64,000 nt of DNA. Origin: Edaphochlamys debaryana. Its lineage: Eukaryota > Chlorophyta > Chlorophyceae > Chlamydomonadales. The translations under genes and the position numbers were made by a program. The first letter of the stretch is position 1, and every line of letters begins with the position of its first letter. The notes under the pieces were generated by a model, which saw only the letters and a program-made list of their open reading frames with translations, was not told the DNA's origin and did no database searches. Shown one piece after another: positions 33,201-42,463 of this stretch. The stretch spans positions 1-64,000 of the forward strand of contig JAEHOE010000240.1 in the NCBI GenBank assembly GCA_016858145.1. Direction: 5' to 3'.

Positions 33201-36200
33201 GCCCCAGCTTGAGGTTGGCGGCGCTCAGGCGCACCGAGGGCGCGGCCCCGCCCTTTGGCAGGCTCACGGCGGCCGCCATGCTTATGCCCTGGAAGTTGGC
33301 CGAGGCGCTGGCCTGCGGGGGATGGAGGAATGGGGTGTTCGTTGCTGAGAGGAAGGGGGGAGGGCGGAGGGGGCAGGGCACATGGGCCGGCTCGTTAGCA
33401 TTGTGCAAGAGGCAGGGCGAGAAGTAAGGCGTGCACGTCTTGGCGGTGGGGAGGTAGGTCCGGGGGGGCGGGTGTGGGGCGGGTATGGGCGTGCCGCTGC
33501 TCAAAGCGAGCGTGCCTTGCGCAGCTGATGCGCATGGCTTGTAACCGGCTAGTAGCCGGAGCCGGGTTCGTTCTGTGGTACCTCGAGAGCCGCGAGCCGG
33601 TGCCTACCTGCAGGCCCTGCGCCTGCACGCTGAGGCTGACGCCCGTCAGGTTGAACAGGCCGCCCATCATGGGGATCGTGCTCGTGATCTGCGCGCAGGT
33701 AGGGCCAGCGGCCAGAGGGTGGGTGTACGTGAGAGCAATTACCACGTTGTCAAGTTCAGTGCGTGGAAAGCAGGAGCACCGCCCCGGACTACCGCCGCCC
33801 CGAGGCACAGCCCCTCGCGCCGTTCCTTGCCTGGCCTTACCCGCCCACTTGGAACGCAAAGCGGCAGCGCGGCGCCCCACCCAACCTCCAACCCGCCCAA
33901 CTGGAACGCAAAGCGGCAGCGCGGCGCCCGACCCACCCACTCGCCAACCCACCTGGAACGCAAAGGACGACAGCGCGGCGCCCAGCGCGTCCCTCAGCTT
34001 GAACACGCAGGGGAGCACCGAGCCGGGGGCCACTCGCGGCAGAGCGACGGAGAGCGACATGTAGGTGCCCGACAGCGGGGGAGCCGAGAAGCCGGAGGCG
34101 GCCGACACGACTGCATGCAGCGAGGGAGGGGGGGCCCGGGGGTGTTTGTTGCTGAGCGGGAACGCTCGGACGCCAGGGAAACCTTGTATGGAGAGGTACA
34201 TACCGCCGTATTAATAAGCAGATGGTGAGAAGAGCTCCGTAGTGTCCGCGTGACGAGAGTGGCTGGAGTGGCGTAGGCAGCGGCGGCTGTGCGCTATCCC
34301 TAAGCACTAATAGGTCGCAGGTAACAGAACCGGCCAGTCGCTGGGGTGCTTCCGCATGCGAGTGCAACGCGCAAACCAACGCACAAACGACGCATAACCG
34401 GGGCCCGGGGGCGGGAGGGGTCATCAAGAAGGGGGCTTAGATGTGTGACCGGGGAACCACAGCTAGCGGATGAAATGAAGCCGAACAGCCCCAACTGCTC
34501 AACTGCATCGCATGGTCGCTAGGGTGCGTGCCGCTAAGGGGAATGGACATGCAATCCATCCTTGCCTAGGCCTAGGCCTAGCTAGCTAGCTCTAGATAGC
34601 CTGATGACACACCCGACAGCAGCGACGCGTTGGCGCGGGCTGACGTGTACTTGAAGTACGGCGCGGTGATGGTCATGATGCTGGCCACGTCGTACGGCAG
34701 CGTGGGCAGGGCGGCGCGGCTGAGCACGTCGTTTACCGACAGGCTGCCGGGCAGCCCTATGTCCGCCATGAGTATCCCCGAGCGGTCCAGCACCAGGCGC
34801 GCAGAGACGCCGCTGACGCTGGCGGTGAGGGCGAGCATGCCTGCGGGGGTGGGAGTAGGGGGGAGGGGGGGAGGGGCCCAGGGGGTGGGAGAGGGGGGAG
34901 GGTGCGTGGTGGAGGATCAGGGGGCATGCAGGCAACGGGGGTCAGGCGAACGAAGAGCTGAGGAGCGAAGACCATCGCGGGGCTATGAAAGGCCAACAAA
35001 GGGCCAATCCCAAGCAGGGCGCATTGGGGCAGCCCAAAGCCCGGCCCCCGACCCGCCCCGACTGAGTATTGCACACGCTCACCCAGCGACATGTCGGGTG
35101 TGTAGATTTGCATGCTGGGGAACACGAAGCCCGAGGGGAAGAAGTCGGGCAGGCTGCCGGCGGCGGAGGGGAAGAGCTTGGACACGAGCGTGCCCAGGCT
35201 CACGCCCGTCAGACCCAGCCGCACGGCCGTCTGGCGGCTCATGGTGGCGCCGCCCGTCTTGGCCGCCGTCGACGTGTTCAGCAGCACCGAGCACGGGAAC
35301 CCGGCCACGCTGCCCGTTCCCGACCCCGCCAGGTACGTGATCTGCGTGTCCGTCGCGAGGCGCAGCTCCGTGATCGTGAAGAGTCCGTCCAGGAAGGACA
35401 GGTCGGAGGTGACCAGGGCCGTGACCGCGCCGCCCACCGACGATACCTCCACCGTCGCGCCCGAGATGCCTGCCAGCGCGCACGTGACCTCCAGCCGCGC
35501 CGTGAAGTCCGTGGCGGCGTCCGCCGGGTCCAGGCTCACCACCAGCTCCGTGGCGGTGCAGTCGCCGCCAAAGAGCGCCACGTCAAACATGAGCTCCACC
35601 TGCGGTGCGGACGGGCGGGCAAACGGGGGGGGCCGGGGGGCCGGGGGGCCGGGGGGAGGGTGGCTGGGTGCAGTTCGATGGCCGGACGCAAACACATCAC
35701 GCGCCCACACCCCGCACCCTAAGCACGCAGTACGTGCGTTAGAGGGGAAAGGGGTGGAGCGCAATAGGGGCGGGCAGGACAGCTTGCACCAGACCGAAGC
35801 CAACCGCTCCCAGACTCCCGACTCCAGACGTCCAGACTCCCAGACTCCGAGCCTCTCCGCATTTCCGCTGGCGGCCCAGCTAGATTACACGCCGACACCC
35901 AGCAAACTGCTGCCCATTCATGCACCAGAACCATCCGTCCCCTCCGCCCAGCGTGGCAAGCCTGACGTTCCCACATTACAGACGCCGCGTCAACCGGCTC
36001 CACCACCTCCCCGACCCCGGCCACCCACCACCCACCTTCCCCCATGTCCCCGACCGGGCCCATGACCAGCGCCACGCACCCTGTCAGCCCGGCCACACGC
36101 CCACCACACTCCTAGCAGACGCTCAGACGCCCAGAGAGGCCCAGGCGCCCAAACCCCATCCCCGCCCCACCGGTCCACCCGCCCCACCCGCCCCCACAAC

Positions 36201-37853
36201 CCCTCCTCACCCTCCCTTCCCCACCTCTCCCTCCCACCCACCCAGCCACCCCCACCCCCACCCCCACCCCCAACCCCCACCCCACCCCCACCCCCACCTG
36301 CTTCAGTGCTCCTGTAGTTCGGTTGGCCGTGACCTGCAGCTCCGCGCTCCCCGCCGGGACCACGCCGCCCAGGTCCGCCAGCGAGAGGCCGCCCGTGATG
36401 GTCTCCAGCAGCCACTGCACGTTGGTGGTCGCCACGCCCGCCAGCACGGCGGTGGAGGAGATGTTGAGCTGGGCGCGGACCAGCCAGGAGGCGGCGGCGG
36501 CGGGGCGGGTGGTCTGGGATTCCGGGGGGGAGGGAGGGAGGAAGGGAGGGAGAGGTGGGGGGAGGGGGGAGAGGTGGGGGGAGGGGGGAGAGGGGAGGGA
36601 GAGCGAGAGGCCCGACCCCGAGCCCTCAGCCTGCTCCCCCTCAGAGCGAAGCGGGCAGGCCCGTCAAAGACGTCAAGCCGACTCCAGCGGCTTCTAGCGG
36701 CGGACTCACCAGCGGGGCTTGCAGCGTCACGAATGCGAACACCGCCGCAATGGTGTCGTTGCGCCAACTGCTCGCCGTAGCCGGAATGCCGTACAGGTAC
36801 CAACTGCTGGCGCCGTCGTACCCGAACTCGATGGTCGACGGAATGCGGTACCTGCCGTATACACGCACGCAAGCCGGTCAGCACGGGCAAGGTGCGGCGA
36901 TGGGCCCTTCAAGCCGCGGCATGTGCACTTGCTTGTCACGACGGGTGAGGTATGGGTACGTATGATTGTACGTCCGTACGACGTGCACTTACTTGGCGGC
37001 TGTAAGCACTGCAGCCACCCGCCCGAACAGGGCAGTAACTACGCTCTCCTGATAGCTAAGGGCGGGCGGCGATGGGGGCGAAGGCGGCCGGCGCGGCCCG
37101 GGGGGCGGGAACGGAACTGCGAGGAGCGGCAGGGTGAGTGGTTGAGTGGGTGGATGCCTGTAGCCCGCTCCAAGCCGCCCTCTTCCCTGGAGCCTGGCCC
37201 GATCCGACCACCCCACCCACGTGAGACATTGGTGGTACCCAACTGCCGCCGTACGGCCGCAGCGCCCACGCCCACATCGTGCACAACGTTGTCGGCTGCG
37301 AGGGGAGGGGAGCGGGTGGGTGGGGTTATGGCTAACATATGGGCAACAACCTGGTCAGCTGTCAGTTGTGCATTAGGAGTCGGAACCCGCCCGCCCGCCG
37401 GCTGGGGCGTGACGCACGCGGGTGGTGGCGGGGGTAAACCCGGCACACCGTGACCAGGTGTGACTTCACACCAGCCGTTGGGATGCTGAGCAGCAAGCCG
37501 ATGGCCTACGGCTAGGCTAAGGTAACCATAGCGGCTGCGCAGGAAGTGGCGTCGAGTGCGACAGGGCTGAGTGTTCATGGCAATTTTGGCGCCCGACGGC
37601 CGGCCTACGGCCACCGTGCCGTGGTTTGCATCAAGCTCATTAAGGCTTCATCGCGCACCGAACGACCTCGGCGGCTTTCGGTCGCGCCTACCTTGGGTCC
37701 GCTTGCATGCCCCGCTGCCCCGCAGCCCCGCCAACTTGCATAAGTCGCCTGTATCTTGTTGAGGTTCAACGTACCTTCACTTGAGCTGGCGATCGGAAGC
37801 AACACCGCGCTCACAGACAAGAGCGCAAGCGCGAGCCGCCTCATTTGCGGCAT
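7838..37853 (-). CDS. Giant secreted modular protein (69 exons, 5,343 aa) with C-terminal chitin-binding domains
   Basis: I followed splice sites from the ATG at 37853 to the TAG at 7838-7840. All 69 exons join in phase (16,032 nt). Order: signal peptide (MRRLALALLSVSAVLLP, exon 37775-37853); N-terminal exons 37217-37295, 36993-37055, 36710-36851, 36298-36513; seven modules of 522-533 aa (residues about 194-3903); a divergent eighth module (from about 3904); a beta-rich region (to about 4673); a Cys-rich region (4674-4949); four CBM14-like domains (about 4950-5343). Sites of the N-glycosylation type (NASF, NGSS, NVTAS, NLSG) are frequent in every module. No membrane segment is seen near the C terminus, so it is predicted to be extracellular, perhaps a wall or matrix component. 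I cannot assign the module to a family. Volvocine giant surface glycoproteins such as FMG-1B and the mastigoneme protein are comparators to test, not assignments. Splicing is inferred, without transcripts. Confidence 0.82.
9363..11182 (-). other. Giant protein: Cys-rich region
   Basis: Exons 11065-11182, 10645-10791, 10345-10434, 9903-10136, 9567-9768 and the 37-base exon 9363-9399 encode about 276 residues built on CPxGYxxxxxxCYxxC repeats (ECPDGYEKQGALCYPNCP, ICYQNCPPGYHDDG, CYPRCNSGYHSNG, SCPDGYRNDPLSCWRD). This spacing is typical of extracellular disulfide-rich domains. Exon 9903-10136 also carries a dense Cys cluster (CCCTVFGCCGCCCGY) written with CTG/TGC codon runs. Phrases of the KDSYDRG/KDSFDRG type occur around it. 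Confidence 0.75.
11303..15036 (-). repeat. Giant protein module 8 and following beta-rich region
   Basis: Exons Ba 14866-15036, Bb 14349-14673, A 13933-14202, C 13703-13824 and a 26-codon D start 13460-13537 follow the module order. Then a single large exon (12518-13363, 282 codons) replaces the usual D remainder, E and F. Its FPETPDVIIDLLQPIRLD recalls WGDVPDVVVQKLQKVTF of exon D. Five short exons follow: 12258-12378, 12034-12140, 11797-11849, 11575-11653, 11303-11441, with phrases such as LGINVNIDDEIQIHYISI. I do not recognise the fold. Confidence 0.75.
12256..12257 (-). other. Probable GC-AG intron donor in the giant gene
   Basis: The exon ending at 12258 keeps phase with the next exon (12034-12140) only if the intron starts with GC (CCAGCAG|GCGCGT on the minus strand). 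The nearest GT, four bases on, shifts the frame. Every other junction of this gene uses GT-AG. Confidence 0.6.
15124..17378 (-). repeat. Giant protein module 7 (531 aa, 6 exons)
   Basis: Exons: B 16859-17378, A 16448-16699, C 16176-16330, D 15762-16074, E 15431-15643, F 15124-15263 (1,593 nt). Exon B is part of the near-identical array, whereas exons A-F are old and diverged, with individual exons longer or shorter than the others. Despite this the total is again 531 codons. The array edge at about 16856 therefore falls at the left end of exon B. Confidence 0.85.
17652..20384 (-). repeat. Giant protein module 6 (531 aa, 6 exons)
   Basis: Exons: B 19865-20384, A 19513-19761, C 19128-19288, D 18532-18826, E 18022-18240, F 17652-17800 (1,593 nt). 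Donors and acceptors are identical in modules 4-6. The reading phase at the edges of the 3,006-bp unit is preserved, so gain or loss of a unit leaves the frame intact. Confidence 0.9.
20658..23390 (-). repeat. Giant protein module 5 (531 aa, 6 exons)
   Basis: Exons: B 22871-23390, A 22519-22767, C 22134-22294, D 21538-21832, E 21028-21246, F 20658-20806 (1,593 nt). Nearly identical to modules 4 and 6 in exons and introns. It shares with module 4 a Gly-to-Asp change in exon A (SSSGDLFAD against SSSGGLFAD in module 6). Confidence 0.9.
23664..26396 (-). repeat. Giant protein module 4 (531 aa, 6 exons)
   Basis: Exons: B 25877-26396, A 25525-25773, C 25140-25300, D 24544-24838, E 24034-24252, F 23664-23812 (1,593 nt). 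It repeats at exactly 3,006 bp from module 5, introns included. Visible protein differences from its neighbours are few, for example an Ala-to-Thr change in exon B (YLATSGAG) and TLHNGT instead of TLPNGT in exon F. Confidence 0.9.
26670..29133 (-). repeat. Giant protein module 3 (531 aa, 6 exons)
   Basis: Exons: B 28614-29133, A 28205-28453, C 27837-27997, D 27388-27682, E 27037-27255, F 26670-26818 (1,593 nt). The exons are nearly identical to those of modules 4-6, but most introns are unrelated to theirs. Exon F and its flank up to 26878 belong to the near-identical tandem array. Confidence 0.85.
29437..32096 (-). repeat. Giant protein module 2 (533 aa, 7 exons)
   Basis: Exons: Ba 31929-32096, Bb 31405-31756, A 31029-31286, C 30732-30889, D 30283-30577, E 29872-30090, F 29437-29585 (1,599 nt). 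Exon B is divided by an intron after codon 56 that modules 1 and 3-7 lack. Exon D and the following D-C intron are practically identical to those of module 3, while its B and A exons are clearly diverged from module 3, so the similarity is patchy. Confidence 0.82.
32260..35599 (-). repeat. Giant protein module 1 (522 aa, 7 exons)
   Basis: Exons in transcript order: B 35083-35599, A 34613-34840, C 33953-34110, Da 33608-33688, Db 33102-33312, E 32643-32867, F 32260-32405 (1,566 nt, in phase). This is the most divergent full module (for example VALFGGDCTATELVVSLDP against VPLFGGACTATRLQLLVNT elsewhere), and its exons and introns are markedly more GC-rich than the rest of the gene. Exon D is split by an intron that modules 2-7 lack. 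Confidence 0.8.
33841..33960 (-). repeat. Triplicated exon-C1 donor end
   Basis: Three copies of the stretch spanning the 3' end of exon C of module 1 lie head to tail (marked by TGGAACGCAAAG on the + strand at about 33850, 33902 and 33954). Only the rightmost joins the rest of the exon. The others lie in the downstream intron, without the upstream exon sequence. Confidence 0.8.
36235..36297 (-). repeat. (GGGGGT)n-type run at an intron donor
   Basis: Directly after the donor of exon 36298-36513 the minus strand reads repeated G4-5T. The run could form a G-quadruplex in the pre-mRNA next to the splice site; this is inferred from sequence only. Confidence 0.6.
36298..37853 (-). other. Giant protein: signal peptide and N-terminal region
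   Basis: Exon 1 (37775-37853) encodes MPQMRRLALALLSVSAVLLP then a small-residue cleavage-like stretch ending ASSSE, a textbook secretory signal. Either of two Met codons (37853 or 37844) could start it; both precede the hydrophobic core. Exons 2-5 add about 167 residues, including FGYDGASSWYLYGIP (exon 36710-36851) and LSLADLGGVVPAG (exon 36298-36513). The latter resembles the LTLADVISG phrase of the later modules, so this region may be a worn module fragment. The donor of exon 5 opens into a long GGGGGT-rich intron stretch. Confidence 0.75.
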
Positions 37854-39894
37854 CAGATCGGCCCAGACTCGATGGTGTTGAACTCAAAATATGGCCAACA
37901 CGCCGGCAAGTCACGCCGTGGATGTCGCCGAGACAGACGGGTTCATGGTCACTCGGCGGGTGGATGCGCACGAGTTGGGGCCTAGCGATTGTTGCCTGCT
38001 AAGAGGCAACACATACGGACACGTATACGCGGTGTGGTCGGCTACGTGTGTCGTCCGAGCAGGTTTGATCGGCCCGGTGGTTGGTCGTAGTGCGCAACTA
38101 GTGGCATCGTGCGCCGACGTCGGGCAGGACCGCCGAAGACGGTAGCCCTTGCCCCTATGTATGTCATGAGTCCCGCGCAAGAACATCCGGGTACGGTTCT
38201 GCAACCAGTTAGCTGCCTAAGGTAGGCTCGTCATTCGGGATCGGGTCGTCAGGCCACCTGTCAGGTCAACCGCTCTTGTAGGGGAACGGGCACCTGACGG
38301 CACTGCATTGCCACAGAGTTGCATGCGGATTGGTTGGGCTTGTGAGGCAGGAATGCGGGTAAGTTTCAAGGTGCATAGCCTCGACGGTTCGACATAATTG
38401 GTATGTCCAAGTGGTGACGTCGAGCGTGCCTGCCTGGTACCAGGGGTACTAGGTTCTGCCCACCCCTCGAGCCTATGGCGGCTCCAACCGTAGACAGCTG
38501 CGGGTGTCAGTGGTGTCAGTTGGCATGAAGCAGTGCCCCCAACACTCTGTGTGCCGTGTGCCGTGTCATGGAGGAGGGAGGGTCATGCCGCGATGGCGGC
38601 AAGGCCGTTAGACCTTAACTGCATCGACATGCCTGCATGGTGCCTGGCTGCGCCGCCTCAATGCAGCTCCTGCCTGGCCCAGATGTATGTTCAATTCTCC
38701 TGTCCATCTCAATCCCCCAACCTCCACCCAGGCTTCCAACCCCGGCAGCTCAACACGTCCATCCATCCTCCAGGGCTGCACAAGCGCTCCACAAGCCACA
38801 TCACGGAGGGCCGAACCGGTCTACTGCCCGCGTTCTACTGCCGGTCTACCGCACTCGGCCAATGCCCAATCTGAAATGGAAAGCGTATGCGTACTCATCA
38901 CCGTACCGGTACAGTTTGTCACCTTCACCGGCGTTTCTCTTTCCCCCGGGATACCGGCACGTTTGCCCCCATCCCCCACCCCATCCCACCATTCGAAGGC
39001 CGCGCGAGGCCCTCCCCGCCCTGCCCCTCACAGCGGGACGTTAACGTTCAGAAGCTCTACATACACGGCACAGCAGAGCGCTGCGTTGCGCCCCTGCAAA
39101 GATAGCGTCCTGGGCCCCAACAGCGCGTTCCACCTTCTACCAGCTCGGCTCATGCTTACCTCGCCCCACGCGAGGCCGCACGCCGAGCATGGATGGCCTC
39201 CCACGATACGCCCCATCAGCGCATGCCGCCTTATCGCTGTACCCGCGCTCCTGCAGGACCGCGCAGCCCGCACTGGCGCACGGCCCAGGGCCCACGTGGT
39301 GGCTCATGTTGATGAAGCAGCGAGGGCCAGGCAGGGCCAGGGCGGCTTCCCCCTCGTACGGCATGCAGGCCAGGGACCAGGCCCCGCCCCGCCACCAGGG
39401 CGTGCACCGGCGCGTGCCCCCCTTGTACGGCATGTACGGCGCCATGTACGACACGTGCGGTGCCGCTTTTGACACCAGAGACGGTAGGCGCTGCCCTGCC
39501 CCACACAGGTGCTGGGCCGACCGTGCGGCACCAGGGCATGCAGGGGCCCGCGCCTCCCCCCTTGTACGGCGCGTACGGCACGTACGGCGCGTACGGCACG
39601 TACCGTATGGCATTCGGCACCCACCACAACGCCGCTGTGCTGGCGCCGCCCCTCTGCCTCCAGCGCTGGTTGCGCCACGGTCCTTCCTTCGCCACAGCTG
39701 CTCCATCGCCGCCGACGGCCCCTCCGCCGCTCGGATGCCTCCTGCCCAGCGCTGTGTGCACAACCGCTCTTTCGCCGGCATGGCCGAGGGGGGCCCTCCC
39801 TCGGGGGCGGGGGGGGCCGAGGCCCCTGCCGCGGGCCCAGGTCCAGGCCCCTCCCTCTAGGCCAGGAGGCCCCCCGCCCTCGGGGCCAAGGGCC
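37854..39894. other. Intergenic: giant-gene upstream region and degenerate GTACGG repeats
   Basis: No convincing gene. The giant gene's promoter should lie just right of 37853. From about 39340 to 39620 there is a degenerate duplication whose copies each end in runs of GTACGGC(A/G)C (for example CTTGTACGGCGCGTACGGC at 39561). Long ORFs here are by-products of that repeat (YVPYAPYVPY). Confidence 0.5.
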
Positions 39895-41742
39895 CTACCG
39901 CGGGGGGCGGTTGGGGTCTTCGAAGGCCTGGCGGGCCTTGACCTCAATGGTCCTGGGGGGGCAGGGGAGGGGGGTGAAGAGGAGGGGGAGGGCGGAGTGG
40001 TGAGGCCGGTCCGAGGCCCGTACCCAGCGGGCCAGGAAAGGGGAGGAAGCGGAGCCGCGGGTAAGGACATTCGCATGCATTCCCATTTCCAGCGGGACCT
40101 CCCCCCCCCTCCCCTGCCCCACCTGGAAACCCTGCTCCATGGCCCTTCGCACGCCCCCCCGCCCCCTGGTGCCACCCCCCTGAGCCCCCCCCTCCACACC
40201 TGAAGCCCTGCTCCATGGCCGGCACAACGGTGCGCTCCATCTCAGCCACGGACTCAGCCGCCACACGGGCAGTGCGCTCCACCAGCGCCTGGAGGGGGGG
40301 TGGGGGGGGGTGCCGAGCGGAAGCTGAGGGTGAGGCGGCGGCCGGCAAGCCCCATGAGAGGCAGTTGTGCGGCGGACAGGTGGGGTTCTTCTCACCCATC
40401 CCGGCCCGTGAGGACCACATGCGGCCCGTATGCGGTTGCCCCACGTGCTCCAACCCCTCCATCTGCCCCCTTCCCCCCGCACCCGCAACCTCTTCCCCAC
40501 CAGCCCGCTCCCCGCGCCGCCCCACCTGCGACGCCCCAACCCAACCCAACCCGCGCCCCCGCCCCCGCCTGGCCTGCGCCACCCCCACAACCTGCAACTC
40601 GTCCCCCAACTGCCTCGGCTGCCTGGCCCCTATCGCAAGCCCCCCCGCAAGCCCTGGCCCCCCCAGTCCTGCCCCCAGCCCCACCCCTCCCACACACCTG
40701 CGAGCCCTCCATCTGTCGGGCCAGCGCCGCGTTCCGCGCCCGCACCTCCTCCGACAGGTCCCGAACCACCGTGTCAACCTCCCGCTTGACGACCTGGGGG
40801 CGGGGGCGGCGGGGACGTGTTTCCGTCCTCGCACGGGCATTCACCGCACTGTCAACCTCGCGGTTGACCACATCAGAGGGGTGGAAGGCCGGTTGGAACG
40901 ACGGTCCCGCCCCCGAGGTGCCGCCGCTCCACACGCCCCCTTATCCCGGCCCCGGCCCCACCTACACCTTCTCTACCACCACGTGCCTCGCCACTGCCCT
41001 CCGATGCCCATCCACGCGCCCCCCATTTTACCCACCTCCCCTCCCCCCACCCCTCCCCCCACCTGCGCCTTCTCCGCCACCACGTGCCTCGCCGCCAGGG
41101 GGTCCCCCTGCTCGTGGCCGTAGTAGGCGGCGGCGCCCAGCGCGGGGCCCAGCAGGATGGTGGGGAACAGGTCTGGGCGGGGGAGAGGAGGGGGGCAAAG
41201 CAGGGGAGGGGCAGCGGAAGCTGGGGAGCTCTGCTAAAACAGATAGCCGGGGGGCCGGGGGGCTGGAGGAGAAGTGAGGCGGAAAAAGGAGGGGCGAGGG
41301 CTCAGGGGGTAGGCGAAGGGGAGAGGTTCGACAGGGGCGGCTCACCTAGGATGGGTTTGGTGAAGAGGCCCAGGACCGGGATGGCGTTGAGGATGCGTTT
41401 GGCCAGGTCCACCACCACCACGCCAGCCACCATGGCGGCCGCATACCTGCATTCACATACGCGAGAGTCGGTTAGGAAACCGGTTGCACTTGTTTGCGGG
41501 GGGTGTCAGAACGGTGTCCATGGCCTCCAAACCCAGCCCATCGGCGCCCATGGGCATGGCCGTTTCAGGGAAGGCCGTTTGCGGGGCAGGCCAGGCACGC
41601 ACTTGGCCTTGCGGACGGACGTCCGTCGGTTGCGGTTGATGGGAGGAGGTGCCCACTTGGAGCGCTCGCGCGAGGCCCAGGGTAGTTGCACCGGGGGCAT
41701 CGCCAGCGATGGCGGGGGCCCGCTGGGCGCCGGCCACGACAT
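39895..41742 (-). CDS. Unknown 197-aa protein with hydrophobic central region, 6 exons
   Basis: Exons 41603-41742, 41346-41446, 41063-41172, 40698-40793, 40200-40288 and 39895-39952 join in phase (594 nt). The ATG at 41742 is the first in frame. The N terminus is Ser/Pro/Arg-rich (MSWPAPSGPPPSL ... RNRRTSVRKAK), like an organelle transit peptide. Next comes a hydrophobic stretch in two parts, AAMVAGVVVVDLAKRILNA and IPVLGLFTKPILG, then FPTILLGPALGAAAYYGHE, possibly a membrane hairpin. The C-terminal half is a charged probable helix (VVKREVDTVVRDLSEEVRAR, then VERTARVAAESVAEMERTV), ending in RQAFEDPNRPPR. I do not recognise the family; an organellar membrane protein is an inference. It is divergent from the L33 gene. 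Partial copies of exons 4 and 5 lie in adjacent introns. Confidence 0.72.
40108..40142 (-). repeat. Duplicated donor end of exon 5 (197-aa gene)
   Basis: On the minus strand GGCCATGGAGCAGGGTTTCC followed by AG|GTGGGG repeats the last ~20 bases of exon 40200-40288 (GGCCATGGAGCAGGGCTTCA) with its splice donor, about 75 bases into the following intron. Confidence 0.75.
40840..40885 (-). repeat. Decayed copy of exon 4 start (197-aa gene)
   Basis: VVNREVDSAVNARAR on the minus strand mirrors VVKREVDTVVRDL of exon 40698-40793, but the copy lacks an AG acceptor at its edge. It sits in the intron before that exon and breaks the frame if retained. Confidence 0.6.
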
Positions 41743-42463
41743 GGCCACCCCTGCTGCGACCTAAAGAGGAGCTGCTTGTTGAGCTTGCGCTGGTGTGAGT
41801 TGCGAAGTGTTAAGGGTTTGCGGCTTCAGCTACGTCGGCTGGCAAGATGCGAGAAGAATTGCCGCGATCGTCGTGTGGGCGAGGCCTTGCGGTGAATCAA
41901 GACTCTGCACGTTCAGGTGACTATATATATGTGCCTGGATAGTGGGCCAGGTCCAGGCGGCACGTAAGCGCCGCGTTCGCGCATCTGCCCCAAGGCCCAA
42001 CGCCGCGAACGTGCCTCAGCGGCCCTCGGCCGCAACGCCCACAGCCCTCGTCCCCTTCTCCCTCCCCCCCCATATCGCTCCGCCCCCAGATATGCCATGG
42101 CCACCCCCGTTCCATTGGTCGCCCTCCCCCTCCGCTGTCTGCAGCGCTCTCGCCCGTCTCTCCCCTAGTGCGCAGGGACTTGTGAATGCCATGAAGTGAA
42201 CTTTCGCTGGGTTCCCAAGAGACGCAAAGGGATGCGAGCAGGAGGAGTCAGAGGCGAGGAGGGGGCGGGGGGGCGGCGTGTGTGTTTTGCTCGCTCTTTG
42301 GCGCACCTATGTGCAGTGGCCTAGACCTGCACGCCCATATAGCATTAGAGTTGCTGACGCACCCATTTTCTACGCCCCGGCTTTCATACCGTGTTGCGAT
42401 ACAGAACTCGTGTGCATCCCTTTCCCACTGCGCCGCGCTGTCTCCTAGCCTGTGTAGCACCTA
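41743..42463. other. Divergent intergenic region
   Basis: About 720 bases separate the starts of the 197-aa gene (minus) and the L33 gene (plus). A TATATATA run at about 41924-41932 is the only promoter-like element seen. No other gene is supported. Confidence 0.45.

Noticed and set aside
35590..36297. Pro/His-rich ORFs at 35.1-36.8 kb on +
   Set aside because: They arise from C-rich intron sequence antisense to the giant gene.
7838..37853. Several separate genes instead of one giant gene
   Set aside because: No second signal peptide or internal stop-plus-start arrangement was found between modules, and all exon phases join; transcripts would settle it.
39231..40840. Long minus and plus ORFs rich in VPYAPY or Pro/Gly
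   Set aside because: These are translations of the GTACGG repeat and C-rich introns, and conflict with the spliced 197-aa gene.
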